A stretch of 64,000 nucleotides of DNA from NCBI RefSeq assembly GCF_025144145.1, contig NZ_CP083546.1, positions 1,442,501 to 1,506,500 of the forward strand, read 5' to 3'. The position numbers were made by a program, and so were the translations under genes. Numbering within the stretch: position 1 is the stretch's first letter; the number at the start of each line of letters is the position of its first letter. This document shows, piece by piece, positions 27,448 to 36,459 of this stretch. Below the pieces are notes generated by a model. That model saw nothing but the letters and a program-made list of their open reading frames with translations. It did not search any database and had not been told where the DNA came from. Origin of the DNA: Leisingera sp. M658. Its GTDB lineage: Bacteria; Pseudomonadota; Alphaproteobacteria; Rhodobacterales; Rhodobacteraceae.

Positions 27448-27561
27448 TCCCGCTACCACAGACTCGAAAAGACTCTGTCTGAATTGTATCACATCAAGCC
27501 CTGTTTGCTGCACCTCAATTGCAAAATGTTCGATTTTTGTTCATGGAAAGCTGTCTTGAGG

Positions 27562-28431
27562 TCAAAACTGCGCATTGCGGAAACTGGTGTATTGCGGCTC
27601 CCAGCCAGTCATTTGGCGCAGTTTTGCAGAGCCCATCTGCTGGTCCAATGCCGGTCCCTCGGCCCAATCGCCGTATTTGATCAGCACGTGCTTGAGGCTG
27701 CGCACAACATAGCTGGCGTCATGGCCATGGCGCCGGGCAATCTCGCGGGTGATCTCTGCCACTGGCACGCCGGTTTCCGCACTGGCATTGAAGTGGCCTG
27801 TTAGCTTGGGGCGCTCCATCAGCAGACGGTAGGCGCGGGCAAGATCCGCACGTTCGACCAAGGGCCAGCGGGTTGCGATACTGCCCCAGATCTCAAACGG
27901 TATCCTATGACGGGCAGCCTCCAAGTAGCGGGAAAACACGCCGCCATCCGGGTGATAGACCATCGCCGGGTGGATCACCGCGGTTGAAACCGCAGGGGCT
28001 GCAAGGGCGGCGCAGGCATTCTTTTGCATCCAGGCGAAGGCTTTGATCGGCCTTAAGGGGCTGGCCTCATCGGCGATCCGGTTGCCGGTCGCGCCGTACA
28101 GCCAGCAGCCGCCAGTATAGATCAGCCGCAGAGGTTCAGGGCGCAGGGCCGCTTGGCGCAGGATGGCGGTCATGGCGGCGGCGTCCGTCTCTGCCATGTC
28201 CGGGCCAAAGGTGGCCGCCAGCTGGATCAGCCCGTCCACGCGGGACACTTCGCGGACCCAGCTGCCGGGGTGGCGCAGATCGCCGCGCAAGGGGCGGGCA
28301 CCCAGTGCTGTCAGTTTGCGGTCCGAGGCGACCGAGCGGCTGAGGCCGGTAACGTCATGGCCGTGCCGGACCAGGTCTTGGGTGACGGCGGTGCCGATGG
28401 ATCCGGTGCCGCCGAGGATCAGGATTTTCAT
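27562..28431 (-). CDS. NAD-dependent epimerase/dehydratase family protein
   Basis: The 289-residue Rossmann protein starts MKILILGGTGSIGTAVTQDL with the GxxGxxG dinucleotide motif of extended or atypical SDRs. A classical Y-x-x-x-K pair is not evident; FAWMQKNAC is in its place, so oxidoreductase activity is uncertain. AGGAAAG precedes ATG 28431. The genes on both sides belong to PHA metabolism, but no link is visible. Confidence 0.8.
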   Translation of the reverse strand: MKILILGGTGSIGTAVTQDLVRHGHDVTGLSRSVASDRKLTALGARPLRGDLRHPGSWVREVSRVDGLIQLAATFGPDMAETDAAAMTAILRQAALRPEPLRLIYTGGCWLYGATGNRIADEASPLRPIKAFAWMQKNACAALAAPAVSTAVIHPAMVYHPDGGVFSRYLEAARHRIPFEIWGSIATRWPLVERADLARAYRLLMERPKLTGHFNASAETGVPVAEITREIARRHGHDASYVVRSLKHVLIKYGDWAEGPALDQQMGSAKLRQMTGWEPQYTSFRNAQF

Positions 28432-28627
28432 GTCCCGCGCTTTCCTGCTGCAGATTCTATTGCGGGATCCTCTGTAAAATCTCAAGCCGGGTTGAGGTCA
28501 AGCGTCTTGAAGACCGCCGCAGCAGGGCTGTCCGGAACAAATGTTGCGGAAAACATGCGAAGGCTTCCCTTTTGTTCTGCGCTGGCATAGGCTTTGCTGC
28601 GATGCGTCATGACCGGGGAGGGAATAC

Positions 28628-29182
28628 ATGGCAGAGCAGGACAAACCCTTGCTGATCAAGCGGTACGCGAGCCGCAGGCTTTATAACACCGAGACCAGCG
28701 ATTACGTCACGCTGGAGGATATCGCGGGGTTCATCCGGGAAGGGCGCGAGGTGCAGATCGTCGACCTGAAAACGGGCGATGACCTGACACGGCAGTACCT
28801 GTTGCAGATCATTGCAGAGCATGAAAGCCGCGGCGAGAATGTGCTGCCGGTGAATGTTCTGAATGATCTGGTGCGCAGCTACATGGTGCCCGGCGGCGGG
28901 GTAATGCCGCAGTTTCTGCAGTCTTCCTTTGATATGCTGCGCGAAAGCCAGTCCAAGATGATGGAAAACATGAGCGCGATGAATCCGATGGCCAAGATGC
29001 CGGGATTTGAGGCGATGAAGGCGCAGCAGGAAGCGTTTCTGAAGGCGATGACCGGCGGCCTTGGCACGGCTGGCTGGCCCGGCGGCGCACCGGGGGAAGA
29101 GAAATCCGAAGGCGGCGAGGACCTGGACGACATCAAGAAGCAGCTGGCTGAGCTGCAGGAAAAACTGTCCAGGATGAAGTGA
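28628..29182 (+). CDS. phaR: PHA synthesis repressor PhaR
   Basis: The 184-residue repressor has the PHB/PHA accumulation regulator DNA-binding domain at residues 8-70 (IKRYASRRLYNTETSDYVTL, then IVDLKTGDDLTRQYLLQII) and a C-terminal granule-sensing region with methionine-rich helices and a final coiled coil. It binds TGC-rich operators until granules titrate it. GGGGAGGG precedes the ATG. Unlike the usual compact arrangement, it is separated from phaP by two unrelated minus-strand genes. Confidence 0.93.
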   Translation: MAEQDKPLLIKRYASRRLYNTETSDYVTLEDIAGFIREGREVQIVDLKTGDDLTRQYLLQIIAEHESRGENVLPVNVLNDLVRSYMVPGGGVMPQFLQSSFDMLRESQSKMMENMSAMNPMAKMPGFEAMKAQQEAFLKAMTGGLGTAGWPGGAPGEEKSEGGEDLDDIKKQLAELQEKLSRMK

Positions 29183-29267
29183 GGCGATTGGCGGCAGCGG
29201 GGGCCTGATCAACAGGGGCTCCCGCCTGTTCGCAAACAGTCTGCGACTGTTCCTTACAGTTGGGCGT

Positions 29268-29300
29268 GGCACCGCGGTGCGGTGCCATTCTCTTTTTGTG
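29268..29300 (+). terminator. Intrinsic terminator of phaR
   Basis: GGCACCGC (29268-29275) and GCGGTGCC (29279-29286) form an 8-bp stem with a 3-base loop, followed by ATTCTCTTTTT. Confidence 0.75.
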
Positions 29301-29365
29301 CGGTTTCTGCGTAGGATTTGCAGCGCCCGTGCGCTGCGCCGGGGGCCAGACGCCGGGGTCGGCGG

Positions 29366-29560
29366 TCAGGCGCTGGGTTTGATTTTCAGGATATTGTGCA
29401 GCCGGTGGTACGGCGCATTCCTGACGATTTTGTCCAGATCACCGGTTTCCGGTTGCGGTTTGGAGCGATAGAACAAATAGACGCTTGCAGCAAAAGACAG
29501 GGTGCAGGCCCCGGCAATTGCGCTGACGATGACAGTTTCCATTCCCATAGCTTCAAACAT
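29366..29560 (-). CDS. Small single-pass membrane protein
   Basis: A 64-residue protein with one transmembrane helix (about 8-30, VIVSAIAGACTLSFAASVYL) and a basic cytoplasmic tail. CCGGAG lies 7 bases before the ATG at 29560; the longer open frame to 29857 runs antisense over unrelated sequence and is rejected. Function unknown. It follows the next gene upstream on the same strand by 53 bases. Confidence 0.6.
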   Translation of the reverse strand: MFEAMGMETVIVSAIAGACTLSFAASVYLFYRSKPQPETGDLDKIVRNAPYHRLHNILKIKPSA

Positions 29561-29613
29561 GATGTTCTCCGGTTTCAGGACCAATATAGGCATGGAGAGT
29601 TGAAATTTCCATA

Positions 29614-30135
29614 TCACTTTGTACTGCCCGTGTTCTTTGCTGCTTCCAGAACATGGCGGGCCAGTGTTTCCGCGGCTTCGCGTTCTTGCGTTTTGATCCG
29701 CCGCCGCGCGCGTCCGCCGAGGCGGGACGCGGTGGCAAAAATGAACCCTGAAAAAGACAAAAGGGTCAGGCCAAAGGCCAGCCCGCCCGTTACTGTGCCG
29801 GCAATGGCGGCGCCGAAGCTGGCCAGAAGCGCGCCTGCTGCCAGGCGTTGCGACCATTGGCCGATCACCTGATCGGCATCCTGCGCCTGGGCTTCCGCAT
29901 CTCCGGCCCGGGTGGCGAAGGCAGTCAGCAGATCCGCCACGGTGAGGCCGGTTTCCGGGTCGTTCGCGGCCCCGATGGCGGCCAAAAGCGCAGCCCGTTC
30001 ACTGCTGCTGGTGGCAACCGCGCGGATGATTTGCGTCAGCGCGTCTTCGCTGACGGGATCGCCCATGCTGAGCGCATTGGCCATCGCAACCAGAGCCGTG
30101 GCCGGGCGCCGTTCGAATTCGGGAAGCGGAGTCAT
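29614..30135 (-). CDS. Hypothetical membrane protein
   Basis: The 173-residue protein has a mostly helical N-terminal half (residues 1-90) and a long hydrophobic hairpin (about 97-135, ALLASFGAAIAGTVTGGLAF...) followed by a basic, helical C-terminus. I do not recognise the family. Coding potential is supported by length, codon use and position between terminators. Confidence 0.6.
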   Translation of the reverse strand: MTPLPEFERRPATALVAMANALSMGDPVSEDALTQIIRAVATSSSERAALLAAIGAANDPETGLTVADLLTAFATRAGDAEAQAQDADQVIGQWSQRLAAGALLASFGAAIAGTVTGGLAFGLTLLSFSGFIFATASRLGGRARRRIKTQEREAAETLARHVLEAAKNTGSTK

Positions 30136-30174
30136 GGCGGCAAACTGTACGGCGCAAGCCAGGATTGCAATCAG

Positions 30175-30198
30175 GAAAACCCCGGCATAATGCCGGGG
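30175..30198 (-). terminator. Intrinsic terminator of the DegT-type gene
   Basis: CCCCGGCA (30180-30187) and TGCCGGGG (30191-30198) form a perfect 8-bp stem with a 3-base loop. On the minus strand it is followed by TTTTCC. It lies 30 bases after the stop at 30228. Confidence 0.8.
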
Positions 30199-30227
30199 CG
30201 GTATCTTCTTTACATCACCTGTGGCGT

Positions 30228-31433
30228 TCAGGCTGCGGCCTTGGCCATGGTCTCCTCAACCGCGGACAGCAGAATGTCTGCAATCACATCCAGCTCGGCT
30301 TGGGGCAGGCGCACCGGCAAGCGCACGTCGCAGGCCTTCATCAGCATGGCGCGGGTTTGCGGCAGATCGGGCTGATCGCGCAGGAACTGCCAGTTCCAGA
30401 AGGCGCGGGCATTGTCGGTAGAGAGGCCGAAGACCTGCACCTTGACGCCCTTGGCTTCTGCCGCACTGGCAAAGGCGCGGGTCTGCGCCTCGCTGAGGCC
30501 TGCCAGATTGAACTGGATCGAATCCGGCGCGCGGCGTTCAGGGACCAGCGGTTCGGGCACGTCAAAGAAAGGGGAGGCATTCAGCCGTTCGGCCACATAG
30601 TCATGGTTGGCCAGCCCGTCGCGCACCCGGCGCGCCAGTTCCGGCAGCTGCGGGCGGATCACCGCGGCGGACAGGTTGCTCATCCGCAGGTTATACAGCG
30701 GCAGCTGGTTCTGCCACTTGGCAAAGGCCTGCTCCAGATCGGGGGTGTTTTCCCCATGCGGACCTTTATGCTTTTTCCAATTGTGCTCATAGGCGCCGGA
30801 CATGATCACGGCGCGAGCGATCAGGTCAGCGTCGTCGGTGATCAGGATACCGCCTTCGCCGGCGTTGACCATCTTGTAGGACTGGAACGAGAAGCAGCCG
30901 GCCTTACCGATGGTGCCGATATTCCGGCCGTTCCAAGTGGTGCCCAGCGAATGGGCCGCGTCTTCGACCACCGGGATGCCGCGGGCACCGCACAGCGCCA
31001 TGATCGCATCCATATCAGAGGTATGGCCGCGCATGTGGCTGATGATCACCGCCTGCACGCTGTCCAGCCTGGCCTCAAAGTCACCCATGTCGATACGGTA
31101 GTTGTCGCCGACCTCACACAGGACCGGCACGCAGTCGGCATGAACCACCGACGACGGTACGGCGGCGAAGGTGAAGGCGGGGATCAGCACGCGCGCGTCG
31201 CGCGGCAGGCCAAGCGCTTTCAATGACAGGAACAAGGCGGCGGAGCAGGAGGAGACTGCCAGCGCATATTTGCTGCCCAAAAGGTCCGCATATTCCTGTT
31301 CCAGCAGCGTGACCGGAGCGTTTTCCGGCGCGGTGTAGCGGAACAGGTCGCCCGACTGCATCAGGGCCTCGATTGCCTCAAGGGCGGCTGCGGGAATGGG
31401 TTCAGCGTCATGAACGTTGGGCGGCAGAGCCAT
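30228..31433 (-). CDS. DegT/DnrJ/EryC1/StrS-family PLP aminotransferase
   Basis: The 401-residue protein has PLP lysine K187 in SFQSYKMVNAGEGG, D158 in VVEDAAHSLG and the PAFTFAAVPSSVVHA segment of the family. Members usually aminate keto-sugars, but no nucleotide-sugar genes are nearby. It lies downstream of the amine-oxidation module after a 138-base gap with an inverted repeat, so a role in that pathway is possible but unproven. Confidence 0.85.
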   Translation of the reverse strand: MALPPNVHDAEPIPAAALEAIEALMQSGDLFRYTAPENAPVTLLEQEYADLLGSKYALAVSSCSAALFLSLKALGLPRDARVLIPAFTFAAVPSSVVHADCVPVLCEVGDNYRIDMGDFEARLDSVQAVIISHMRGHTSDMDAIMALCGARGIPVVEDAAHSLGTTWNGRNIGTIGKAGCFSFQSYKMVNAGEGGILITDDADLIARAVIMSGAYEHNWKKHKGPHGENTPDLEQAFAKWQNQLPLYNLRMSNLSAAVIRPQLPELARRVRDGLANHDYVAERLNASPFFDVPEPLVPERRAPDSIQFNLAGLSEAQTRAFASAAEAKGVKVQVFGLSTDNARAFWNWQFLRDQPDLPQTRAMLMKACDVRLPVRLPQAELDVIADILLSAVEETMAKAAA

Positions 31434-31442
31434 ATTTCAAAA

Positions 31443-31463
31443 TCCTGAATTATTGCTTCAGGA
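31443..31463. promoter_or_regulatory. Perfect 7-bp inverted repeat upstream of the DegT-type gene
   Basis: TCCTGAA (31443-31449) and TTCAGGA (31457-31463) with a 7-base spacer, only 10 bases upstream of the start codon at 31433. It could be an operator or an RNA hairpin covering the ribosome site. Confidence 0.45.
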
Positions 31464-31571
31464 AATGTAAATCTAGATGCCGGAAATGCCAAGAGGCGAC
31501 GCGGCGGAAAATGCCGGCGCAGGCGGGATTTCACAGAAATGTTGCGGAGTTGCGCGGAAACCGGCCTGGGG

Positions 31572-32882
31572 TCAGACCCCCAGCCGGTCGCGCAAGGCAA
31601 ACCAAGTCATTGCCAGCACCAAGAGCGGCGAGCGCATCCGCGGCCCGCCCGGGAAACGCGGGGCGGGGACGCGGGCCAGGGTGTCGAACCCTTCCGCCTG
31701 TCCCTGTATCGCCTGCGCCATTAGCTGGCCTGCATGGGTGGCGGTGCCGACACCATGGCCGGAATAGCCGGAGGCCGTCAGCACATTGGGCGCCAGCCGC
31801 GCCAGATAGGGCATCCGCTTCATGGTGATGCCCAATGTGCCGCCCCAGGCATAGTCGACCCGGACGTCCTTGGTGTGCGGGAAAATCTGCTGCATCGGTT
31901 TGCGCACTGTGGCCTCGATATCGGCGGGAAAGCGGTAGCCATAGCTTTCGCCGCCGCCGAACAGCAGCCGCTTGTCATGGCTGAGGCGGAAGTAGTTGAC
32001 CACAAATTTGCTGTCTGCCACCGCGACGTCACGGGCAAGTACCCGGGCTGCGTCTTCGCCCAGCGGTTCGGTTGCCACGATGAAGTTGTTGATCGGCATC
32101 ACCCGCGACGCGACCTGATGGTTCAGCCCGCCCAGATAGCCGTTGCAGGCCAGGATCAAATGGCCGGCTGACACGGTTCCGCCTGCAGTCTGCACACGGA
32201 CCTGTGCGCCTTCCTGGATGTCCAGAACCTCGCTTTGCTCACAGATTTGCGCCCCGGCATCAGCGGCCGCCCGGGCCAGGCCCAGGGCATAGTTCAGCGG
32301 GTGCAGATGGGCGGCCCCCAAGTCCAAAGATCCGCCCTGATAGGCGGGCGAGGGGCAGATGGCGTGCAAACCAGCCTCATCCAGCGGCTGGATCTGATCG
32401 TAGCCGTAACGGCTTTGCAGATGTTCGGCATAGGCGTGTTCATGGGCTGCCTCGCCTTTGGAGAAACATGCATGGGCAATGCCGGGGGTCAGATGGCAAT
32501 CGATATTGTGCCGGGCTATCAGGGATTTCACCAGATCCTTGGCATCTTCACCCAGCTGCCAGAGCTTTTGCGCGTCTGCTTTGCCCATCAGCGCTTCCAG
32601 CCCGTCCTGTTCCATCCGCTGGCCGCTGCCGAGCTGGCCGCCATTACGGCCCGAGGCGCCAAAGCCTGCGCGGTGCGCTTCCAGCAGCACAACACGCTGC
32701 CCGGCCTCAGCCAGATGCAGCGCGGCGGACAGGCCGGTATAGCCGCCGCCGACGATACAAACATCGGCCGTCACGTCGCCATCAAGTGCCGCGAAGCGAT
32801 CCATCGGCGTGGCGGTCGCCGCATACCAGCTGTTTGGATATTCGCCCTTCCGGTCATTGGAATAGAGCAGGTTCATGCCCAT
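31572..32882 (-). CDS. FAD-dependent amine oxidoreductase (PuuB/DadA-like)
   Basis: The 436-residue flavoprotein has the FAD-binding DVCIVGGGYTGLSAALHLAEAG at about 40-61, then FGASGRNGGQLGSGQRM and a C-terminal YSGHGVGTATHAG segment, all typical of DAO-family gamma-glutamylputrescine oxidases. AGAGG before ATG 32882 sets the start. With two glutamine-synthetase-like genes and a glutamine amidotransferase upstream it fits a Puu-like gamma-glutamylation pathway: oxidising a gamma-glutamyl amine to an aldehyde. The exact substrate is inferred. Confidence 0.8.
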   Translation of the reverse strand: MGMNLLYSNDRKGEYPNSWYAATATPMDRFAALDGDVTADVCIVGGGYTGLSAALHLAEAGQRVVLLEAHRAGFGASGRNGGQLGSGQRMEQDGLEALMGKADAQKLWQLGEDAKDLVKSLIARHNIDCHLTPGIAHACFSKGEAAHEHAYAEHLQSRYGYDQIQPLDEAGLHAICPSPAYQGGSLDLGAAHLHPLNYALGLARAAADAGAQICEQSEVLDIQEGAQVRVQTAGGTVSAGHLILACNGYLGGLNHQVASRVMPINNFIVATEPLGEDAARVLARDVAVADSKFVVNYFRLSHDKRLLFGGGESYGYRFPADIEATVRKPMQQIFPHTKDVRVDYAWGGTLGITMKRMPYLARLAPNVLTASGYSGHGVGTATHAGQLMAQAIQGQAEGFDTLARVPAPRFPGGPRMRSPLLVLAMTWFALRDRLGV

Positions 32883-32987
32883 AGCACACCTCTTTCCGGC
32901 GCAGTCGTCCGCCGGGACAGCCTGCACTTCATCTTTCTGTAAATACTCAACTGCATTGGCGCTGCACCGGGGCGCAGCGCCGGAGGT

Positions 32988-34346
32988 TTACACGTTCATC
33001 AGCAGATGTTCGCGCTCCCAGGGGGAGATCACCTGAAGGAATTCGTCATATTCCGCGCGTTTCACGATAGAATAGACGCGGGCGAATTCCGGGCCAAGAA
33101 CCTCATGCAGTTCGGTGGCCTCGTCAAAAAGATCTAGCGCCTGACCCATCACTTGCGGGATATCGCCTTCGCCCTCATAGGCGTCGCCCTTGAACTGCTT
33201 GCGCGGGCGCTCCTCGTTGATCAGGCCAAGATAGCCGCAGGCCAGCGACAGCGCGATGCCCAGGTACGGGTTGCAGTCCATGCCGGCGATGCGGTTTTCC
33301 ACCCGCCGTGCCGCGGGACCCGACAGCGGGATCCGGATGCCCGTGGTACGGTTGTCGCGTGCCCATTCCAGATTGATCGGGGCTGCGTGGTCCTTCACAT
33401 ACCGGCGGTAGGAATTCACATATGGCGCCATCACTGCCAGCCCCGCCGGCAGATGGTTCTGGAACCCTGCAATGTAGTTGTAAAACGCGTCTGTCTCGCC
33501 GCCCTGCGGGTCGGAAAAGATATTCTCGCCGGTTTCCATATCCAGAACCGAATGGTGGATGTGCATGGCTGAACCCGGCTCATCCTCGATCGGTTTGGCC
33601 ATGAAGGTGGCAAAACAGTCGTGGCGCAGCGCCGCCTCGCGGATCAGCCGTTTGAAGTAGAAGACTTCATCCGCCAGTTTGACCGGGTCGCCGTGCAGCA
33701 GGTTGATCTCCAGCTGGCCGGCGCCGCCTTCCTGGGTAATGCCGTCGATTTCAAAACCCTGGGCCTCGGCGAAATCATAGATATCGTCGATCACCGGGCC
33801 GAATTCATCCACGGCAGTCATCGAATAGGCCTGGCGCGCTGCCGCCGGACGGCCGGAGCGGCCCATCATCGGCTTGATCTCATGCGCGGGATCAATGTTG
33901 CGGGCAACCAGGAAGAACTCCATTTCCGGTGCCACAACCGGCTTCCAGCCCCTGTCATGATAAAGCTGCACCACCCGTTTCAGCACGTTGCGGGGGCTGT
34001 AAGGGATCGGTTTGTCGTGCCTGTCATAGGCGTCGTGGATCACCTGCAGCGTCCAGTCGCCGGTCCAGGGCGCTGCCGTGGCCGTGGACATGTCCGGCTT
34101 CAGCGTCATGTCCTTTTCGATCCAGCCGTCCTCATCCGCGGCATCGGCCCAGTCGCCGGTGATGGTCTGGTAGAAGATGCTGTCGGGCAGGTGGAAATAG
34201 TCGGTTTTTGCGAATTTGGATGCCGGTACCGCCTTGCCACGGGCGATACCGGGAAGGTCCGAGATAACGCATTCAACTTCGTCGAGACGACGGCCCTCCA
34301 GATAGGTTTTTGCTGCTTCGGGAAGGGCGTCGAGCCAGGCTGACAT
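32988..34346 (-). CDS. Glutamine synthetase-like ligase (PuuA-like)
   Basis: The 452-residue protein has the GS catalytic fold: metal-ligand glutamates in VVAPEMEFFL and GAGQLEINL, histidine in SAMHIHHSVLD, and arginines in NRTTGIRIP. It lacks the adenylylation site region of GlnA and groups with gamma-glutamyl-amine ligases such as PuuA. It should join glutamate to an amine using ATP. Its ATG overlaps the stop of the amidotransferase gene by 1 base (TAATG), showing translational coupling. Confidence 0.85.
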   Translation of the reverse strand: MSAWLDALPEAAKTYLEGRRLDEVECVISDLPGIARGKAVPASKFAKTDYFHLPDSIFYQTITGDWADAADEDGWIEKDMTLKPDMSTATAAPWTGDWTLQVIHDAYDRHDKPIPYSPRNVLKRVVQLYHDRGWKPVVAPEMEFFLVARNIDPAHEIKPMMGRSGRPAAARQAYSMTAVDEFGPVIDDIYDFAEAQGFEIDGITQEGGAGQLEINLLHGDPVKLADEVFYFKRLIREAALRHDCFATFMAKPIEDEPGSAMHIHHSVLDMETGENIFSDPQGGETDAFYNYIAGFQNHLPAGLAVMAPYVNSYRRYVKDHAAPINLEWARDNRTTGIRIPLSGPAARRVENRIAGMDCNPYLGIALSLACGYLGLINEERPRKQFKGDAYEGEGDIPQVMGQALDLFDEATELHEVLGPEFARVYSIVKRAEYDEFLQVISPWEREHLLMNV

Positions 34347-35026
34347 TACGTCCTCTCTTTCCTGTAAAATTCTGCGAGGAGGGTTGCGATTTCTTGGTTG
34401 TCCACGGGGGCGTCCAGCTCAGCGGCTGCACGGTCCAGCAGGTCGTCCGGCACCACGCCGCGGCCGCGTTTTTCGATCAGGCCGCCGACAAAGGCGCTGG
34501 GGAATTCGGGGTGGGGCTGCCAGGAGATGATGTGATCGCCATAGGCCAGAATGCCGTTTTCGCAGAAATCGTTGCCGCCCAGCACGCGGGCACCTTGGGG
34601 CCGTTCCACCACCTGATCCTGATGCCAGGCATTAAGGGTCAAGTCCTGGCCGTCCACCTGATAGGTGACACGGCCCACGGCCCAGCCGCCCTCAAACTTC
34701 CTGACCTTGCCGCCAAGCGCCTGGGCGATGATCTGATGGCCGAAACAGATACCGGCCAGCGGCTGTTTCCTGGCGTTGATTTCGCGGATCAGATCCTCCA
34801 GCGGCGGGATCCAGGCGTGATCTTCATAGGCGCCATGCTTGGAGCCGGTGATCAGCCAGGCGTCTGCCGCATCGGCGCTGTCCGGCAGCACCCCGTCCAC
34901 CACGGCCCAAGTTTGAAATTCAAAGCCGTTACCGTCCAGCATGTCGCGGAACATGCCGTCGTAATCTCCGAAAGGGCCGAACAGATCTTCGGGGGAGTGG
35001 CCGGTTTGCAGGATGCCGATTTTCAT
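34346..35026 (-). CDS. Class I glutamine amidotransferase-like hydrolase
   Basis: The 226-residue protein has the triad C94 in GICFGHQ, H172 and E174 in SWQPHPEF. In gamma-glutamylation pathways such enzymes (PuuD, IpuF and relatives) remove the glutamyl group at the end. It could also be a stand-alone GATase of the COG0518 type. A promoter and the palindrome ATTTGATCAAAT lie directly upstream. Confidence 0.85.
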   Translation of the reverse strand: MKIGILQTGHSPEDLFGPFGDYDGMFRDMLDGNGFEFQTWAVVDGVLPDSADAADAWLITGSKHGAYEDHAWIPPLEDLIREINARKQPLAGICFGHQIIAQALGGKVRKFEGGWAVGRVTYQVDGQDLTLNAWHQDQVVERPQGARVLGGNDFCENGILAYGDHIISWQPHPEFPSAFVGGLIEKRGRGVVPDDLLDRAAAELDAPVDNQEIATLLAEFYRKERT

Positions 35027-35036
35027 AAGTCACCAG

Positions 35037-35079
35037 ATTTGATCAAATTGAGCCTAGCTGAGGGGGCTGGAGCAGGCAA
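35037..35079 (-). promoter_or_regulatory. Promoter and palindromic operator upstream of the amidotransferase gene
   Basis: On the minus strand TTGCCT (35079-35074), 17 bases and TAGGCT (35056-35051) form a sigma-70 promoter. The 12-base palindrome ATTTGATCAAAT (35037-35048) lies around the expected transcription start, a position suited to repression. The same core TTTGATCAAA recurs at 36494-36503. Confidence 0.6.
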
Positions 35080-35112
35080 GCGCCTTGCCAATCCCCTTAA
35101 GGCAACGCGGCT

Positions 35113-36432
35113 CTATACCGCTTCCAGCCAGGACAGCCAATGGCTCTCCCGGGGGCGTTCGGCAAAGCCTATCAGCTCTTGCCGCTTGGTCATCACCAGG
35201 TTCCGGATGGCAAGGTCCGGCAGCACACGGGCGATCAGCGGGTCGGTCTCAAACCAGTTGATCGCGGTCTCCCAGTCGGCGGCCAGCTGCGGCAGGCCCT
35301 GGATCTCGTAGATGTTGCCCTCGGACGGAGCGGGCGGCTGCATCTGATCTTCGATCCCGGCCAGGGCAGAGCCAAGCACGGTTGCGAGCATCAGGTAGGG
35401 GTTGATGTCGCCGCCGGCGACGCGGTGTTCAATGCGGCGCGCCTTGTGGCTGCCGCCGGGGATACGGATGGCGGCGGTGCGGTTTTCGTAGGCCCAGGCG
35501 GCGCTGACGGGCGCATGGGCGCCAGGCACCAGCCGGTCATATGAATTACCGTGCGGGGCAAAAATCAGCGAGCTGGCGGGCATCGCCGCCAGACAGCCCG
35601 CCACCGCGTGCATCAGCAGGTCCGACCCCTTTTCGCCGCCGTCGTCAAAGACATTGCTGCCGTCCTGATCCTCGACCGAGAAATGCACATGCATACCGTT
35701 GCCGGCTTCTTCAGCATAAGGCTTCGCCATGAAGGTCGCGGCAAAGCCGTGTTTGCGTGCAAGCCCTTTTACCAAGGCCTTGAACAGCCAGGCATCATCT
35801 GCTGCGCGCATCGCCTCCTGATGGTTCAGGTTGATCTCAAACTGACCCAGTCCCGCCTCGGAAATTGCCGATTGGGCAGGAATGCCCATCATCTCGGCAC
35901 CGTCGTAAAGATCCGTGAAAAAGTCATCGAATGCGTCCAGCTCTGCCACCGACAGCACCGACTGCTGATCCAGCTCACGGCCGGTCTGCGGGTCGATCGG
36001 CGGGGCAGGGCGGGGACCGCTGTCATCCAGCAGGCTGAACTCCATCTCAGTGGCGGCCACAACGCTCCAGCCGCGTGCCGCATACCGCGACAGCACATCG
36101 GCCAGCACATGGCGGGGATCGCCAAGGAAGGCAGAGCCATCTTCCCAGTACATTGCCATCGGCACCAGCGCCGAGGCGCTTTTGAGCCAGGGCATCGGCA
36201 CCGCACCGCGTTCGGTCGGCAGCATCACCCCGTCGGCGTCGCCGGTTTCAAACACCAGCGGATTGTCTTCAACGTCGCGGCCCCAGAGATCGACATTAAG
36301 GGTGGAGATCGGCATCCGCGCCGCGCCGCTGTCCAGCTTGGCTGCCATGCCCGCAGGCAGGCGCTTGCCGCGCATCTGGCCGTTCATGTCACAGGCGGCA
36401 ATGCGGATGGTCTTCAGTCCGGACAGGTCCAT
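35113..36432 (-). CDS. Second glutamine synthetase-like ligase
   Basis: The 439-residue paralogue of the PuuA-like gene has EMEFSLL, GLGQFEINL, GNGMHVHFSVED and the arginine-rich NRTAAIRIPGG. It starts MDLSGLKTIRIAACDMNGQM, a short N-terminus compared with GlnA. GGAG (minus strand 36442-36439) is 6 bases before ATG 36432, which is preferred over 36444. Two diverged copies in one cluster suggest different amines or a heteromeric enzyme. Confidence 0.82.
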   Translation of the reverse strand: MDLSGLKTIRIAACDMNGQMRGKRLPAGMAAKLDSGAARMPISTLNVDLWGRDVEDNPLVFETGDADGVMLPTERGAVPMPWLKSASALVPMAMYWEDGSAFLGDPRHVLADVLSRYAARGWSVVAATEMEFSLLDDSGPRPAPPIDPQTGRELDQQSVLSVAELDAFDDFFTDLYDGAEMMGIPAQSAISEAGLGQFEINLNHQEAMRAADDAWLFKALVKGLARKHGFAATFMAKPYAEEAGNGMHVHFSVEDQDGSNVFDDGGEKGSDLLMHAVAGCLAAMPASSLIFAPHGNSYDRLVPGAHAPVSAAWAYENRTAAIRIPGGSHKARRIEHRVAGGDINPYLMLATVLGSALAGIEDQMQPPAPSEGNIYEIQGLPQLAADWETAINWFETDPLIARVLPDLAIRNLVMTKRQELIGFAERPRESHWLSWLEAV

Positions 36433-36459
36433 AGGGGGCTCCATGAATGCGTTGCGCCA

